Positions 1 to 9,066 of a stretch of 64,000 nt of DNA are shown here, in pieces; positions within the stretch are counted from its first letter, which is position 1, and every line of letters begins with the position of its first letter. Both the position numbers and the translations under genes were made by a program. Source of the DNA: Fulvivirga lutea (lineage in GTDB: Bacteria; Bacteroidota; Bacteroidia; Cytophagales; Cyclobacteriaceae). Under the pieces are notes generated by a model. That model worked only from the letters and a program-made list of their open reading frames with translations, made no database searches and was not told the DNA's origin. The stretch lies in contig NZ_CP070608.1 in NCBI RefSeq assembly GCF_017068455.1, positions 3,639,488-3,703,487 on the forward strand, read 5' to 3'.

Positions 1-383
1 TCTCGAATATTTGTTATGTTTTCCACTTTCGTCACTTTGAAAATACTACTTTCAATTGTGCTTGTGGAATCAATGAAACCAATTAAATCCACATTATCAT
101 CAAACAAAGAATTCAAGCGATTGTAAATATTGTTTAATTCCAATACGTCATTAGTGTCTACAAATGCCACCACCCTTAGTTTACCAGTCTGTTTTAAAAC
201 AGAATCAATTACATAATACTGACCCTCCGTTTGAAAGCAAGACCCTTCTACACCTGATAACCCCTCTTCATAAAACACTTCTACCTGAAATTGGTTATTT
301 CCAAATAATTTCAGAAAAGTGAATATGCCGGCAGGTATCGCCAGCATTACAATGAGAAATGCAATTTTTATTGATTTGTTCAT
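1..383 (-). CDS. Membrane-anchored thioredoxin-fold-like protein, SCO-like (partial)
   Basis: An open frame starts with ATG at 381-383 and runs off the left edge, so only about 127 residues are visible. It opens with a short basic start and a hydrophobic segment (residues about 7-25), as in a signal anchor. The stretch around residues 70-100 (LRVVAFVDTNDVLELNN) resembles the first strand and helix of SCO/thioredoxin folds, but the usual CxxxC copper site is not present there. Position directly after oxidase subunit IV fits an oxidase-assembly role. The family call is inference from context and a weak resemblance; the gene itself is well supported by the open frame and clean start. Confidence 0.6.
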   Translation of the reverse strand, partial: MNKSIKIAFLIVMLAIPAGIFTFLKLFGNNQFQVEVFYEEGLSGVEGSCFQTEGQYYVIDSVLKQTGKLRVVAFVDTNDVLELNNIYNRLNSLFDDNVDLIGFIDSTSTIESSIFKVTKVENITNIR

Positions 384-390
384 TAGTGAG

Positions 391-424
391 CAAAAAGAAG
401 GCTAAGATGATAACACCTTAGCCT
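391..424 (-). terminator. Hairpin terminator or attenuator after oxidase subunit IV gene
   Basis: On the minus strand AGGCTAAG (424-417) pairs perfectly with CTTAGCCT (406-399) around a 10-nt loop and is followed by TCTTTTTG. This is a rho-independent terminator layout. It lies between the subunit IV stop (448) and the next start codon (383), so it should end or attenuate the respiratory operon. Confidence 0.65.
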
Positions 425-447
425 GATATAATTTTGTTAAGTTATCC

Positions 448-780
448 TCAGAATCTGTCGGCATAAATTGACCCGCCTTCATATACAAATGCTACAAGCA
501 TCCATACAACAAATATCATCGGTATTATAATTGACCAAATCAACACCTTTACTTCATACTTCAGGTGCATAAACTCGCCTACAATATAAGCGGCCTTTAC
601 GATAGTCATACCAACGAAAATTACTACTCTGGTCATTTCCATTTCGTGAGGAACTGTAAAAGCAACCAAGAATTCTAACGCTGTAATAAGTGCTAAAATA
701 CCAGCTGTTTTCCAGATTAATTTGATCTTTTCTTTATCAGCAGGTATTACCTGCACATTTGAAGTTTCTTCTGTATGCAT
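448..780 (-). CDS. Cytochrome c oxidase subunit IV family protein
   Basis: This 110-residue protein has three predicted membrane helices (about residues 24-44, 51-71 and 79-99) and matches the small prokaryotic subunit IV (COX4_pro type) of heme-copper oxidases in size and topology. The motif around EFMHLKYE between helices 2 and 3 is typical of that family. It is the last gene of the subunit III-III-IV block, 20 bp after the preceding gene, so it should be an accessory subunit of the aa3 oxidase in the cytoplasmic membrane. Its exact role in the family is poorly defined. A terminator-like hairpin follows it. Confidence 0.85.
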   Translation of the reverse strand: MHTEETSNVQVIPADKEKIKLIWKTAGILALITALEFLVAFTVPHEMEMTRVVIFVGMTIVKAAYIVGEFMHLKYEVKVLIWSIIIPMIFVVWMLVAFVYEGGSIYADRF

Positions 781-800
781 TAGTTCAGTAGTTTAGTCGA

Positions 801-1517
801 TTAAACAAGGTAAAAGAAAGTAAATACGAATACCCAAACAAGGTCTACAAAGTGCCAGTAAAGACCTACCTTCTCTACCATTTCATAATGTCCTCTACGT
901 TCGTATACTCCGGTAACAGTATTATAATAAATTAGGAAGTTTAACACAACACCACTAAAAACGTGAGTTCCGTGGAAACCAGTGATGAAGAAGAATAAAG
1001 CCGCAAAATCAGGAGGACCATATTCATTCCAAGATAAGCCAGCTCCACCGCCACCAGTTCCAGTGATAAAGTGAGACCATTCCCATGCCTGACAGCCTAA
1101 GAATGTTAATCCACCAATGATTGTCCAAAGCATCCATTTCTCTACTGCCTTTTTATCCATTCTATGACCAGCCTCTACCGCAAGTACCATGGTCACACTA
1201 CTCATGATTAGGATAAACGTCATAATACCCACAAATACTAGTGGCAATGGAACACCATGCATAAATGGCACCGCTTCAAATACCTTTTCAGGTATTGGCC
1301 AGTAGTCTTGTGAAAATGTAAAGTTTTCAACGGTTCCTGTGTAAGCAGGATGTGCAGTACGAATTAATCCGTAGGTAATTAGTAATGCAGAAAATGTAAA
1401 AGCATCGGAAAGAAGGAAAAACCACATCATGAGTTTTCCATAACTCGCCTTTAAAGGTGATTGTCCACCATCCCAGATGTTTTTACCTGTATCAATTGAA
1501 TGTGCGGTAGCTGACAT
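801..1517 (-). CDS. ctaE: Cytochrome c oxidase subunit III (second copy, long form)
   Basis: This is a 238-residue heme-copper oxidase subunit III with about five to six membrane helices. Typical sequence is visible in FFFITGFHGTHVFSG (about residues 175-189) and in the C-terminal GLYWHFVDLVWVFVFTFFYL. Subunit III binds lipid and stabilises the catalytic core of subunits I and II. It lies 24 bp after another subunit III homologue; such paired subunit III genes are usual in Bacteroidota act/cox clusters. Probably both are in the complex, but whether they occupy one or two sites cannot be told from the sequence. Confidence 0.92.
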   Translation of the reverse strand: MSATAHSIDTGKNIWDGGQSPLKASYGKLMMWFFLLSDAFTFSALLITYGLIRTAHPAYTGTVENFTFSQDYWPIPEKVFEAVPFMHGVPLPLVFVGIMTFILIMSSVTMVLAVEAGHRMDKKAVEKWMLWTIIGGLTFLGCQAWEWSHFITGTGGGGAGLSWNEYGPPDFAALFFFITGFHGTHVFSGVVLNFLIYYNTVTGVYERRGHYEMVEKVGLYWHFVDLVWVFVFTFFYLV

Positions 1518-1541
1518 AGAAGTTAAGTTATACCTGTTTAA

Positions 1542-2123
1542 TTAATGATTCAATAATAAAAATACGAATAAATAAATCCAAAGACCACCCAAAAAGTGCC
1601 AATATGTGGCGCACATCTGAATCTGTGCTAAATTTTTTGAATGAACTCTATATTTAAAAGTCGAAATTAATACAATTATTAGAAAAATGATACCACTTAC
1701 AAGGTGTAATCCGTGCAAACCTGTTAGCACGTATAAAAATGATCCTGAAGGGTTTCCCACGAAGAACACATTGTTATCAACCAAATCTCCCCAGGCATAC
1801 ACCTGACCCAATAAAAAGGCAACTCCCAAAGCTAGGGTTATGCCTATTCCAAGCTTAACATTTTCAAGCTCATCTGACTTGGCAGAAAGATATGTCCAAT
1901 GCATTGTAGCACTACTCAAAAGAATAATTCCTGAAGTAATCCATAGCAAAGTAGGTAATTCAAACACAACCCAGTTCCCCTCAGCCTGTCTTACAATATA
2001 GGCACTGGTTAATGATGCAAAAATCATTACCACTGTGATCATAAAAAGCCACATACCAAATTTCTTTGGATGCATTGACAAAGGCTTTTTTGCTTCTTCT
2101 ACAATTTTAAAATCACTAGTCAT
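1542..2123 (-). CDS. Cytochrome c oxidase subunit III (first copy, short form)
   Basis: This 193-residue protein is a short subunit III homologue with five predicted helices. The family signatures GLHGLHLVSGI (about residues 135-145) and CATYWHFLGGLWIYLFVFLL at the C-terminus are clear. It lacks the N-terminal extension seen in the following copy. It follows ctaB by 13 bp and precedes the longer copy by 24 bp, so all are co-transcribed. It is an integral membrane subunit of the aa3 oxidase. Confidence 0.9.
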   Translation of the reverse strand: MTSDFKIVEEAKKPLSMHPKKFGMWLFMITVVMIFASLTSAYIVRQAEGNWVVFELPTLLWITSGIILLSSATMHWTYLSAKSDELENVKLGIGITLALGVAFLLGQVYAWGDLVDNNVFFVGNPSGSFLYVLTGLHGLHLVSGIIFLIIVLISTFKYRVHSKNLAQIQMCATYWHFLGGLWIYLFVFLLLNH

Positions 2124-2136
2124 ATCTCCTCCTCTT

Positions 2137-3024
2137 TTATAATTTATCTAACAAATAAGCAATTTGTACTATGGGTAAGTATAAAAACGAACCAAACATT
2201 ATTCTTAATGCTGATTTTCGTGTTCCATTTTTCATCAAAGCAAAAGTTTGACTTAAAAACAACACTCCGCAAACTGTTACTACAATAGCCGAATCAATTC
2301 CTGTAATGCCAAACTTGGCTGGTAGTAAGCCGAAAGGAATCAGGAATAATGTGTAGATCATTATTTGAATAGCAGTATTTAAATCCTTCTTACCTCCAGA
2401 TGGTAATAACTTAAAGCCCGCTTTCTTATAATCTTCATCTGCTACCCAGGCGATTGCCCAAAAGTGTGGGAATTGCCATATAAACTGAATTCCAAAAATG
2501 ATTAATGCCTCTAATGAAATGAAACCCGTTGCTGCTGTCCAACCTAAAAGTGGTGGTAAGGCACCTGGTATTGCACCAACAAAAACTGCTATTGGTCCTA
2601 CTCTTTTTAATGGAGTATAAACAAAACTGTAAAGTATCATTGACAACACTGACAATAATGTTGTGAGCATATTAGTGTTGAGCGCTAATATTAGAATACC
2701 TATAGCACCCGTAATAAATGAAAATGCCGCAGCTTCGTTTACACTTATTCTTTTTGTAGGCAGAGGCCTGTTCATGGTTCTGCTCATCAACAAGTCTAAA
2801 TCCTTTTCAATGATTTGATTAATAGATATGGACGCTCCAGATATTAGAAATCCGCCAAAGCAAATTGAGGCAAAGTGAACCCAGTCAATCACACCATTTG
2901 AACCTAATATGTAGCCAAAACCACAAGAAAAGGCTACTAGAAATGAGAGCCTGAATTTTAGTAGTTCAAAGAAAGACTTAGCCTTGTCGGTAAAGGTAAT
3001 ACTATATGAATCTTGAGTAATCAT
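2137..3024 (-). CDS. ctaB: Protoheme IX farnesyltransferase (heme O synthase)
   Basis: This 295-residue member of the UbiA prenyltransferase family adds a farnesyl group to protoheme to give heme O, the first step to heme A. The first Asp-rich motif is seen as NQIIEKDLDLLMSRTMNRPLP (about residues 69-89); the second polar loop is near ADEDYKKAGFKLLP. About eight or nine membrane helices are present, and the length is normal. The start overlaps the end of ctaA by 4 bp, which fits translational coupling of the two heme A enzymes. Confidence 0.95.
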   Translation of the reverse strand: MITQDSYSITFTDKAKSFFELLKFRLSFLVAFSCGFGYILGSNGVIDWVHFASICFGGFLISGASISINQIIEKDLDLLMSRTMNRPLPTKRISVNEAAAFSFITGAIGILILALNTNMLTTLLSVLSMILYSFVYTPLKRVGPIAVFVGAIPGALPPLLGWTAATGFISLEALIIFGIQFIWQFPHFWAIAWVADEDYKKAGFKLLPSGGKKDLNTAIQIMIYTLFLIPFGLLPAKFGITGIDSAIVVTVCGVLFLSQTFALMKNGTRKSALRIMFGSFLYLPIVQIAYLLDKL

Positions 3025-4058
3025 GCAGTAACAGGCTCTTGTTTTTTGAGTTGCAAAAATAAGAAAAATTGAAGTCCAATTCCCATTGTGCCCAACAATA
3101 AATGAATAGGTTGAACCATTGCCGGGATATTAAAATAAGCCATAATCACACCCGTAATAATTGTGATTAGCACTACAGCAAGTAATGCTTTAGCCGTTTG
3201 GTTGAGAATATTCAATTTGTACAGAGTATATATTAGATACACATTTATTAACAACACAACCCATGAAAATGATCTGTGAATTATAAATTCTATTCCAAGA
3301 TTTTCTATCCATAAATGTCTGCTACTCAATGAAGCTGCTATTTGATCAATACTTTCTCTAACCTGAGTGCCAAGCACAATTTGAATGAACATCACAAGCA
3401 TGCATAAAATCAATATATTTTTTAAATACTTTGATCGTTTTGATGCAAACTTTAGCTGTGGATTTGTTTTAATAACAATTACAGAAAGTAGAAATACAAT
3501 TACGATAGCTATGATCATATGTATAGATACCATGAAAGGTATAAGGTTAGTTGAAACTACCAAGGATCCAACCCATCCTTGAAAAATAACCAGTATTAAT
3601 GAACCTAGTGATAGATAAAAAACGCTTGGCTCTGTTTTTCTGAAGGGAATTGAAAATAAAAAGGTCCCAATAACAAGTAAGCCAATAGCGACTCCCACTA
3701 ACCTGTTTAAATATTCAATCCAGGTCTTTGTAGGATTAAAGTCAGCTTCCTCCAGTATGGATTCGTCATTAACAATTCTTGAAGCTGTGGCATCAAAACC
3801 TATAGCATTCAAATACTTAGCAAGTTTAATATTCTTAGCAGCCCGTTTCTGAGAGTAAACTTCTTTGTAGTTAGGTGGAAGATCAGATAATTCAGTGGGT
3901 GGCACCCAACTTCCAAAACACTTAGGCCAGTCAGGACAGCCCATACCAGAACCTGTACTCCTAACTATACCTCCAACAAGAATTAAGAAATAAATGGCAA
4001 CAAGAGTGAGCAGGCTAAATTTACCTAACCTGCTCTTATCTTGATTGTTATTTTTCAT
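3021..4058 (-). CDS. ctaA: Heme A synthase (CtaA/COX15 family)
   Basis: This 345-residue membrane protein oxidises heme O to heme A for the neighbouring aa3 oxidase. The N-terminal helix with GGIVRSTGSGMGCPDWPKCFG carries the cysteine pair typical of CtaA (C41 and C47). Conserved EYLNRLVG (about residues 114-121) and later His residues (SIHM, IHRSFSW, QPIHLLLG) provide heme ligands. There are eight helices. A loop of about 60 residues between helices 1 and 2 is longer than in Bacillus and typical of this phylum. It overlaps coxA by 11 bp and ctaB by 4 bp. Confidence 0.95.
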   Translation of the reverse strand: MKNNNQDKSRLGKFSLLTLVAIYFLILVGGIVRSTGSGMGCPDWPKCFGSWVPPTELSDLPPNYKEVYSQKRAAKNIKLAKYLNAIGFDATASRIVNDESILEEADFNPTKTWIEYLNRLVGVAIGLLVIGTFLFSIPFRKTEPSVFYLSLGSLILVIFQGWVGSLVVSTNLIPFMVSIHMIIAIVIVFLLSVIVIKTNPQLKFASKRSKYLKNILILCMLVMFIQIVLGTQVRESIDQIAASLSSRHLWIENLGIEFIIHRSFSWVVLLINVYLIYTLYKLNILNQTAKALLAVVLITIITGVIMAYFNIPAMVQPIHLLLGTMGIGLQFFLFLQLKKQEPVTA

Positions 4059-5922
4059 CCACTACGATGCCTTTATCTGTTGCTCCTTCTAATTTAATCA
4101 ACTCATTTTCATGATCTAGATTAGATTCAGGAGTTTCTGAGAAAGGAATGTGCTGTGGAATAAAGTCTTCTTTAGCACCAGGTTTACTATAGTCGTAAGG
4201 CCATCTGTAAACCGTAGGAATTTCACCCGGCCAGTTACCATGACCTGGCTCTATTGGTGTTGTCCACTCTAGAGTTGTAGAATTCCATGGGTTAGCGGTT
4301 GCTCTTCTTCCTCTATACATACTGTAGAAGAAGTTGAACAAGAATAAGAATTGAGCACCTAAAGTTAAAATTGCAGCAATACTTACCAACATATTCAAAT
4401 CAGTAAACTGATTCAGTACATCGAAGTTTGTAAATGAATAGTATCTTCTTGGGTATCCTGCAATTCCAATGTAATGCAATGGGAAGAATACTAGATACAC
4501 ACCCACGAAAGTCAACCAGAAGTGGATATAACCTAATTTAGCATCCATCATTCTACCGAACATTTTAGGGAACCAGTGATAAACACCAGCCATAAGTCCA
4601 AAGAACGATGCACTACCCATTACTAAGTGGAAGTGAGCTACTACAAAGTATGTATCATGTAGTTGAATATCGATCGCAGAGTTTCCTAAGAATATACCTG
4701 TTAATCCACCACTAATAAAGAATGACACTAATCCAATTGAGAAAAGCATTCCAGGAGTGAACCTGATATTACCTTTCCATAAGGTTGTTAGATAGTTAAA
4801 TACTTTTACTGCTGATGGTACAGCAATGATTAATGTAAGTAACATAAATACAGAACCTAAGAAAGGATTCATACCAGTTACGAACATATGGTGTGCCCAA
4901 ACAATAAATGATAAGATTGCAATGAACAACATTGATCCAACCATCGCTTTATAACCAAATATTGGCTTACGAGAGTTTGTAGCAATAATTTCAGATGTAA
5001 TACCTAATGCTGGAAGCAATACGATATATACCTCAGGGTGACCTAAGAACCAGAATAAGTGTTGGAATAATATTGGGCTACCACCTTGGTTTGGTAACGC
5101 TTCACCATTGATATAGATATCAGATAAGTAGAAACTAGTTCCGAAACTTCTATCAAATATTAATAACAATGCAGCTGAGAATAGTACCGGGAATGATAAC
5201 AAACCGATAATAGCCGTTAAGAAAAACGCCCAAATTGTTAATGGCAATTTAGCGAAAGACATTCCGTGAGTTCTAAGGTTTATGACAGTAGTAATATAGT
5301 TAATACCACCTAAAAGAGTAGAAACAATAAAAAGTGCCATTGAAGTCAACCAAAGTGTCATACCTAAACCAGAACCATTAACCGCTTGAGGTAATGCACT
5401 TAATGGCGGGTAAATTACCCAACCACCAGAAGCAGGTCCCGTTTCAATGAATAAGGAAATAAACATGATCACACTTGATGCAAAGAAGAACCAGTACGAT
5501 AGCATGTTCATAAACCCTGAAGCCATATCTCTGGCTCCAATTTGTAATGGAATTAGGAAATTACTGAAGGTACCACTTAAACCTGCTGTTAATACAAAGA
5601 ATACCATGATGGTTCCATGCATTGTTACTAATGCAAGGTAGAACTCTGGATCTATTTTACCCTCTGCAGTAATCCAATCTCCTAAAAATGGTTTCAACCA
5701 ACCTAATTCAGCCTCAGGGAAACCTAATTGCAATCGAAAGATTACAGATAAGATACCACCAAGGAGTGCCCAAAAAATTCCTGTAATCAGGAATTGCTTG
5801 GCAATCATTTTATGGTCTGTAGTGAACACATAATGTGTCCAAAAATTTGTTGAGTGATCATGATCGTGCTCATGACCATCATGATGTGTTTCTTCAGATA
5901 TATGTATGTCAGCAGTAGCCAT
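4048..5922 (-). CDS. ctaD: Cytochrome c oxidase subunit I, aa3 type
   Basis: This is the catalytic subunit (624 residues) that reduces oxygen at the heme a3-CuB centre and pumps protons. Visible ligands are H102 (heme a, MHGTIM), H295 with the cross-linking Y299 (GHPEVY), H344 and H345 for CuB (VWAHHMF), and H430/H432 (VAHFH) for hemes a3 and a. The proton-channel region is of A1 type. The N-terminus before helix 1 is unusually His-rich (residues 13-23), and an extra hydrophilic C-terminal tail of about 70 residues is present. It is preceded by coxB by 13 bp and overlaps ctaA. Confidence 0.97.
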   Translation of the reverse strand: MATADIHISEETHHDGHEHDHDHSTNFWTHYVFTTDHKMIAKQFLITGIFWALLGGILSVIFRLQLGFPEAELGWLKPFLGDWITAEGKIDPEFYLALVTMHGTIMVFFVLTAGLSGTFSNFLIPLQIGARDMASGFMNMLSYWFFFASSVIMFISLFIETGPASGGWVIYPPLSALPQAVNGSGLGMTLWLTSMALFIVSTLLGGINYITTVINLRTHGMSFAKLPLTIWAFFLTAIIGLLSFPVLFSAALLLIFDRSFGTSFYLSDIYINGEALPNQGGSPILFQHLFWFLGHPEVYIVLLPALGITSEIIATNSRKPIFGYKAMVGSMLFIAILSFIVWAHHMFVTGMNPFLGSVFMLLTLIIAVPSAVKVFNYLTTLWKGNIRFTPGMLFSIGLVSFFISGGLTGIFLGNSAIDIQLHDTYFVVAHFHLVMGSASFFGLMAGVYHWFPKMFGRMMDAKLGYIHFWLTFVGVYLVFFPLHYIGIAGYPRRYYSFTNFDVLNQFTDLNMLVSIAAILTLGAQFLFLFNFFYSMYRGRRATANPWNSTTLEWTTPIEPGHGNWPGEIPTVYRWPYDYSKPGAKEDFIPQHIPFSETPESNLDHENELIKLEGATDKGIVVDEK

Positions 5923-5935
5923 ATTCTTTATTATC

Positions 5936-7006
5936 TTATAATGTTGCTTCTAATTCTTCTTTTTCCTCTTCAATGCCAGCTTTTATCTTTGCTAGTTCCC
6001 TTTTCTCAGCAGGTACCTGCTCAAGTAAGTCAGGATTCAATTTCAACCAAGTTTGTTGCTCGGCTTTCCACTTTTCATAATCCTCTTGAGTATCTACAAC
6101 TACCTTTAATTTCATAGAAAAGTGTCCTCTTCCACATATTTCGGTACAAGTTAAGAAGTAATCGAATTCAGGATCTCCTACTTCGTCTCTCATTTCCTGA
6201 GTTGTTTTATTGGCAATGAATTTGAAATGAGTTGGTTGACCAGGTACAGCATCCATTTTTACTCTTTGGTAAGGTAAGAAGACACTATGTAATACATCTC
6301 TTGCTCTGATTTTTAACAATACCTCTTTATCCACAGGAAAATGCATTTCTAACGGTGTAAAATCATCGTAAGAATTTTCGTCAGTAATATCTATACCAAA
6401 AGGATTACCTTGTGTATCATCAATTAATTTGTAGTCATAAGCTCCTAACTGATTATCCTTTACTCCTGGATATCTTACAGCCCAGGCAAATTGATAGCCC
6501 ATTACTTCAATTACTTCGGCATCATCAGATGCTTTGCTTGTAATGTCAGTCCAGGCTTGTAAACCAGTAAAAACCAATACTGACAGAACAATAGCAGGAA
6601 CAACAGTCCAAAGTAATTCAAGTTTAGTATTGTCTGGGTAGAACTTACCTCTCTCACCTTCCTTATACTGATACTTATATCCAAACCAGAAAAGAAGCAC
6701 GTTAGTAATGATAAAAATCACGCCTGTAACAGCTGTTGTTACCCAGAATAATTTATCAGTTATTTCACCGTGTTCAGAAGCCACAGGTAGTGTGTATTTA
6801 TCAAAATATGCCCAAGAATACCAGAACATGAAACCAAAACCGGTAATCATGAATATCAGCATTAAAGCCGCATTTACCTTATTGCTGGTACTTACTATTT
6901 TCTTATCCGTTCCCTTAACTACATTAACAAGTGTTCCAATTCTGAATAGTGTATACAGAATGAACAAGAGTAGAAGAACACCTATTGTTATGACTATACC
7001 GAACAT
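5936..7006 (-). CDS. ctaC: Cytochrome c oxidase subunit II with CuA domain
   Basis: This 356-residue subunit accepts electrons from cytochrome c. An N-terminal helix (about 1-22) precedes the two standard hairpin helices (about 46-68 and 88-110); a periplasmic cupredoxin domain follows. The CuA site is seen as DVLHSVFLP (His) and CTEICGRGHFSM (two Cys, Glu, His, Met). There is no CxxCH motif, so this is an aa3 and not a caa3 subunit II; electrons probably come from the cytochrome c domains of ActA or ActE. The C-terminal 50 residues are charged and probably helical. It follows actF by 27 bp. Confidence 0.95.
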   Translation of the reverse strand: MFGIVITIGVLLLLFILYTLFRIGTLVNVVKGTDKKIVSTSNKVNAALMLIFMITGFGFMFWYSWAYFDKYTLPVASEHGEITDKLFWVTTAVTGVIFIITNVLLFWFGYKYQYKEGERGKFYPDNTKLELLWTVVPAIVLSVLVFTGLQAWTDITSKASDDAEVIEVMGYQFAWAVRYPGVKDNQLGAYDYKLIDDTQGNPFGIDITDENSYDDFTPLEMHFPVDKEVLLKIRARDVLHSVFLPYQRVKMDAVPGQPTHFKFIANKTTQEMRDEVGDPEFDYFLTCTEICGRGHFSMKLKVVVDTQEDYEKWKAEQQTWLKLNPDLLEQVPAEKRELAKIKAGIEEEKEELEATL

Positions 7007-7033
7007 ATTATTCTATAATTAACAGTTATTCAA

Positions 7034-8386
7034 TTAAATGTGATGATGTAAACTTTCTTTCAACATTGGATGGTTCTTCGCAAACAGTGGTGCTTTCGCC
7101 AAGTTTGATAATGTAACAAACAAGAATGCCACTCCAAATACAGTTGCCATACCAATTTCCACTAATCCAAACGTTCCTTCAGTTTGCATCACACCTGGTG
7201 TTACCATCAAGTAGAAATCAAACCAGTGACCCACAATGATGATTGGACAAACAAGTCTTAATAAAGACATGTGTCTCTTTGCATCTCTTGTCATAAGTAA
7301 CAAGAATGGAAGGAAGAAGTTTAATATTAAGTTGATAAAAAATACCCACTTATAATTTCCTGAATCCAATCTCTGAATGAAGTAAACAGTTTCTTCAGGT
7401 ATGTTTGCATAATAGATTAACAAGAACTGGGAGAACCATATGTACGTCCAGAAAATACTAAATCCAAAAACGAATTTTCCAATATCATGTAAATGGTTGG
7501 CATTAACAATCGATAGATATCCTTGAGATTTAAGTGCAACTACTATTAAAGTAATTACGGCCAAACCATTTACCCACCAGCTCGCGAATACATACCAGCC
7601 AAACATTGTACTGAACCAGTGTGGATCAATTGACATAATCCAATCCCAAGCTGCTATTGAAGATGTAACAGCAAAGATCACTAGGAATATAGCAGAATAT
7701 TTTCTTGCCTTGTACCAGTGACTTACATCACCATCAATATCTTCCGCCAACATTTCCTTTTTGATCCAGTTGAAAAACAAAATCCATAGACCAAAGAAAA
7801 TTACCATCCTTAAAACATAGAATATTGGAAATGAACCAGCTTCTAATGGCCAGTACCACAAAGAGGCTTTTCCTTGAATTATTTCATCGCCACCTTCTTC
7901 AACTGGAGCATAAAGTGATGCATGTGTCCAATGAAACACATCGTGATTCACTAAAAACCAAGTTGCAATCATTAATATTCCAGCAATTGGCAACCAATGA
8001 GCCATCGCCAATGGAATTCGTTTAATGCCTGAAGACCACCCAGCTTGTGCTGCATATTGAATAGCTACAAAGAACAATCCTATAATTGCAAGACCGGTAA
8101 AGTAAACATTGTTCACCCAAAGGTTAGTATAAATCCTTTTTAACCAGGTTGCCGCTCCGTGATGGCCGCCTTCTTCAGCTCCGTGAGCCTCAGCACCACC
8201 TTCGTCTGCACTTGCTACCAATTCTGATTGAGAAGTTAAAGAGTTTAATGCATGCTCTCCTGCTTCATGGTGACCACCTGACATGGAGGTTATAATTCCG
8301 ATTACCAACAATACCACACCTATTACCCCAATAATCATTAGGGTTTTCTTGGCACCAGCGGTAAATTCAAATCTTTCTTCGGTCAT
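7034..8386 (-). CDS. actF: Alternative complex III membrane subunit ActF
   Basis: This 450-residue membrane protein belongs to the ActF family of alternative complex III, which is related to but shorter than the ActC/NrfD fold. About ten helices are predicted. Conserved family stretches include VFHWTH, WDWIMSIDPHWFSTMFGWYVFAS and FGFSIFWTYIWFSQF. Between helix 1 and helix 2 there is a His/Glu/Gly-rich segment (about residues 38-78) with six His residues. It lies between actE (31 bp) and coxB (27 bp), so the act and cox genes are a single unit, consistent with the known complex III-oxidase supercomplexes of this phylum. Confidence 0.93.
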   Translation of the reverse strand: MTEERFEFTAGAKKTLMIIGVIGVVLLVIGIITSMSGGHHEAGEHALNSLTSQSELVASADEGGAEAHGAEEGGHHGAATWLKRIYTNLWVNNVYFTGLAIIGLFFVAIQYAAQAGWSSGIKRIPLAMAHWLPIAGILMIATWFLVNHDVFHWTHASLYAPVEEGGDEIIQGKASLWYWPLEAGSFPIFYVLRMVIFFGLWILFFNWIKKEMLAEDIDGDVSHWYKARKYSAIFLVIFAVTSSIAAWDWIMSIDPHWFSTMFGWYVFASWWVNGLAVITLIVVALKSQGYLSIVNANHLHDIGKFVFGFSIFWTYIWFSQFLLIYYANIPEETVYFIQRLDSGNYKWVFFINLILNFFLPFLLLMTRDAKRHMSLLRLVCPIIIVGHWFDFYLMVTPGVMQTEGTFGLVEIGMATVFGVAFLFVTLSNLAKAPLFAKNHPMLKESLHHHI

Positions 8387-8417
8387 TGTATCGTTATATT
8401 TACTTCTTAAATCTCTA

Positions 8418-9053
8418 TTACTTCTGAATCGACTTTACAAATTTCGCAATCTTCCATCTGTCTTCAGGACTAACCTGAGAACCGTGAGCTCCCATCAGGC
8501 CTTTACCCCATGTTATAACATGAAAAATATGACCCTCTGTAATATTCTTATAAGCTACACCTTGAAGGTTTGCAACTCCAGGGTACTTCTCAGCCACTAA
8601 TCCATCAGCCTCACCCTTAGCCCCATGACAATGCTCGCAATATCTGCCATATAATATTTTGCCATCTTTAATAGCCGCTTCCGCCATTGTGCTGTCAATC
8701 GGACTAGCAATTTCTGCAGCTATTTCAAGACTATCTTTAGGTATTCTGTAAGGTAAAATACCATTCTTATTTCTTGGAACAGTATTAGGTGCCGGTGTTC
8801 TCATTGTCATTCCATGTGCATTCAATGGATTAGAGTTATAATATTCACCGTGACCATCTCTAGTGTCGTTCAAAAACTGAGCAGCTTCACCTGCCTCCTC
8901 ATCAGTAATCTGAGATAACGGCTCGTAAGGTACAGAATGGTACATATTTGGAGCATATTCCAACCCTTGATTATCACCATCAGCTCCACAGCTAACTAAT
9001 GTAGCTGCCAGAGTAAGGCTAAAAAGGTAATTAAAAACTGTATTTATTCTCAT
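8418..9053 (-). CDS. actE: Alternative complex III monoheme cytochrome c lipoprotein ActE
   Basis: This is a periplasmic class I cytochrome c that is attached to the membrane by a lipid. I place the start at the ATG at 9051-9053, because it gives a proper lipoprotein signal ending at C22 (LVSCG). An upstream ATG at 9089 would add 12 residues and overlap actD by 23 bp. The single heme site is CEHCH (about residues 139-143), with Met of GKGLMGAHG as probable sixth ligand. ActE passes electrons from the quinol oxidation module towards the oxidase. Confidence 0.92.
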   Translation of the reverse strand: MRINTVFNYLFSLTLAATLVSCGADGDNQGLEYAPNMYHSVPYEPLSQITDEEAGEAAQFLNDTRDGHGEYYNSNPLNAHGMTMRTPAPNTVPRNKNGILPYRIPKDSLEIAAEIASPIDSTMAEAAIKDGKILYGRYCEHCHGAKGEADGLVAEKYPGVANLQGVAYKNITEGHIFHVITWGKGLMGAHGSQVSPEDRWKIAKFVKSIQK

Positions 9054-9066
9054 TTTCAGAATGTTC

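Noticed and set aside
5854-6117. 87-residue plus-strand frame spanning the coxA-coxB junction
   Set aside because: Both cox genes are certain there; the frame is an antisense by-product.
5936-7006. Subunit II considered as a caa3-type fusion with cytochrome c
   Set aside because: No CxxCH motif is present; the only Cys pair is the CuA site CTEIC.
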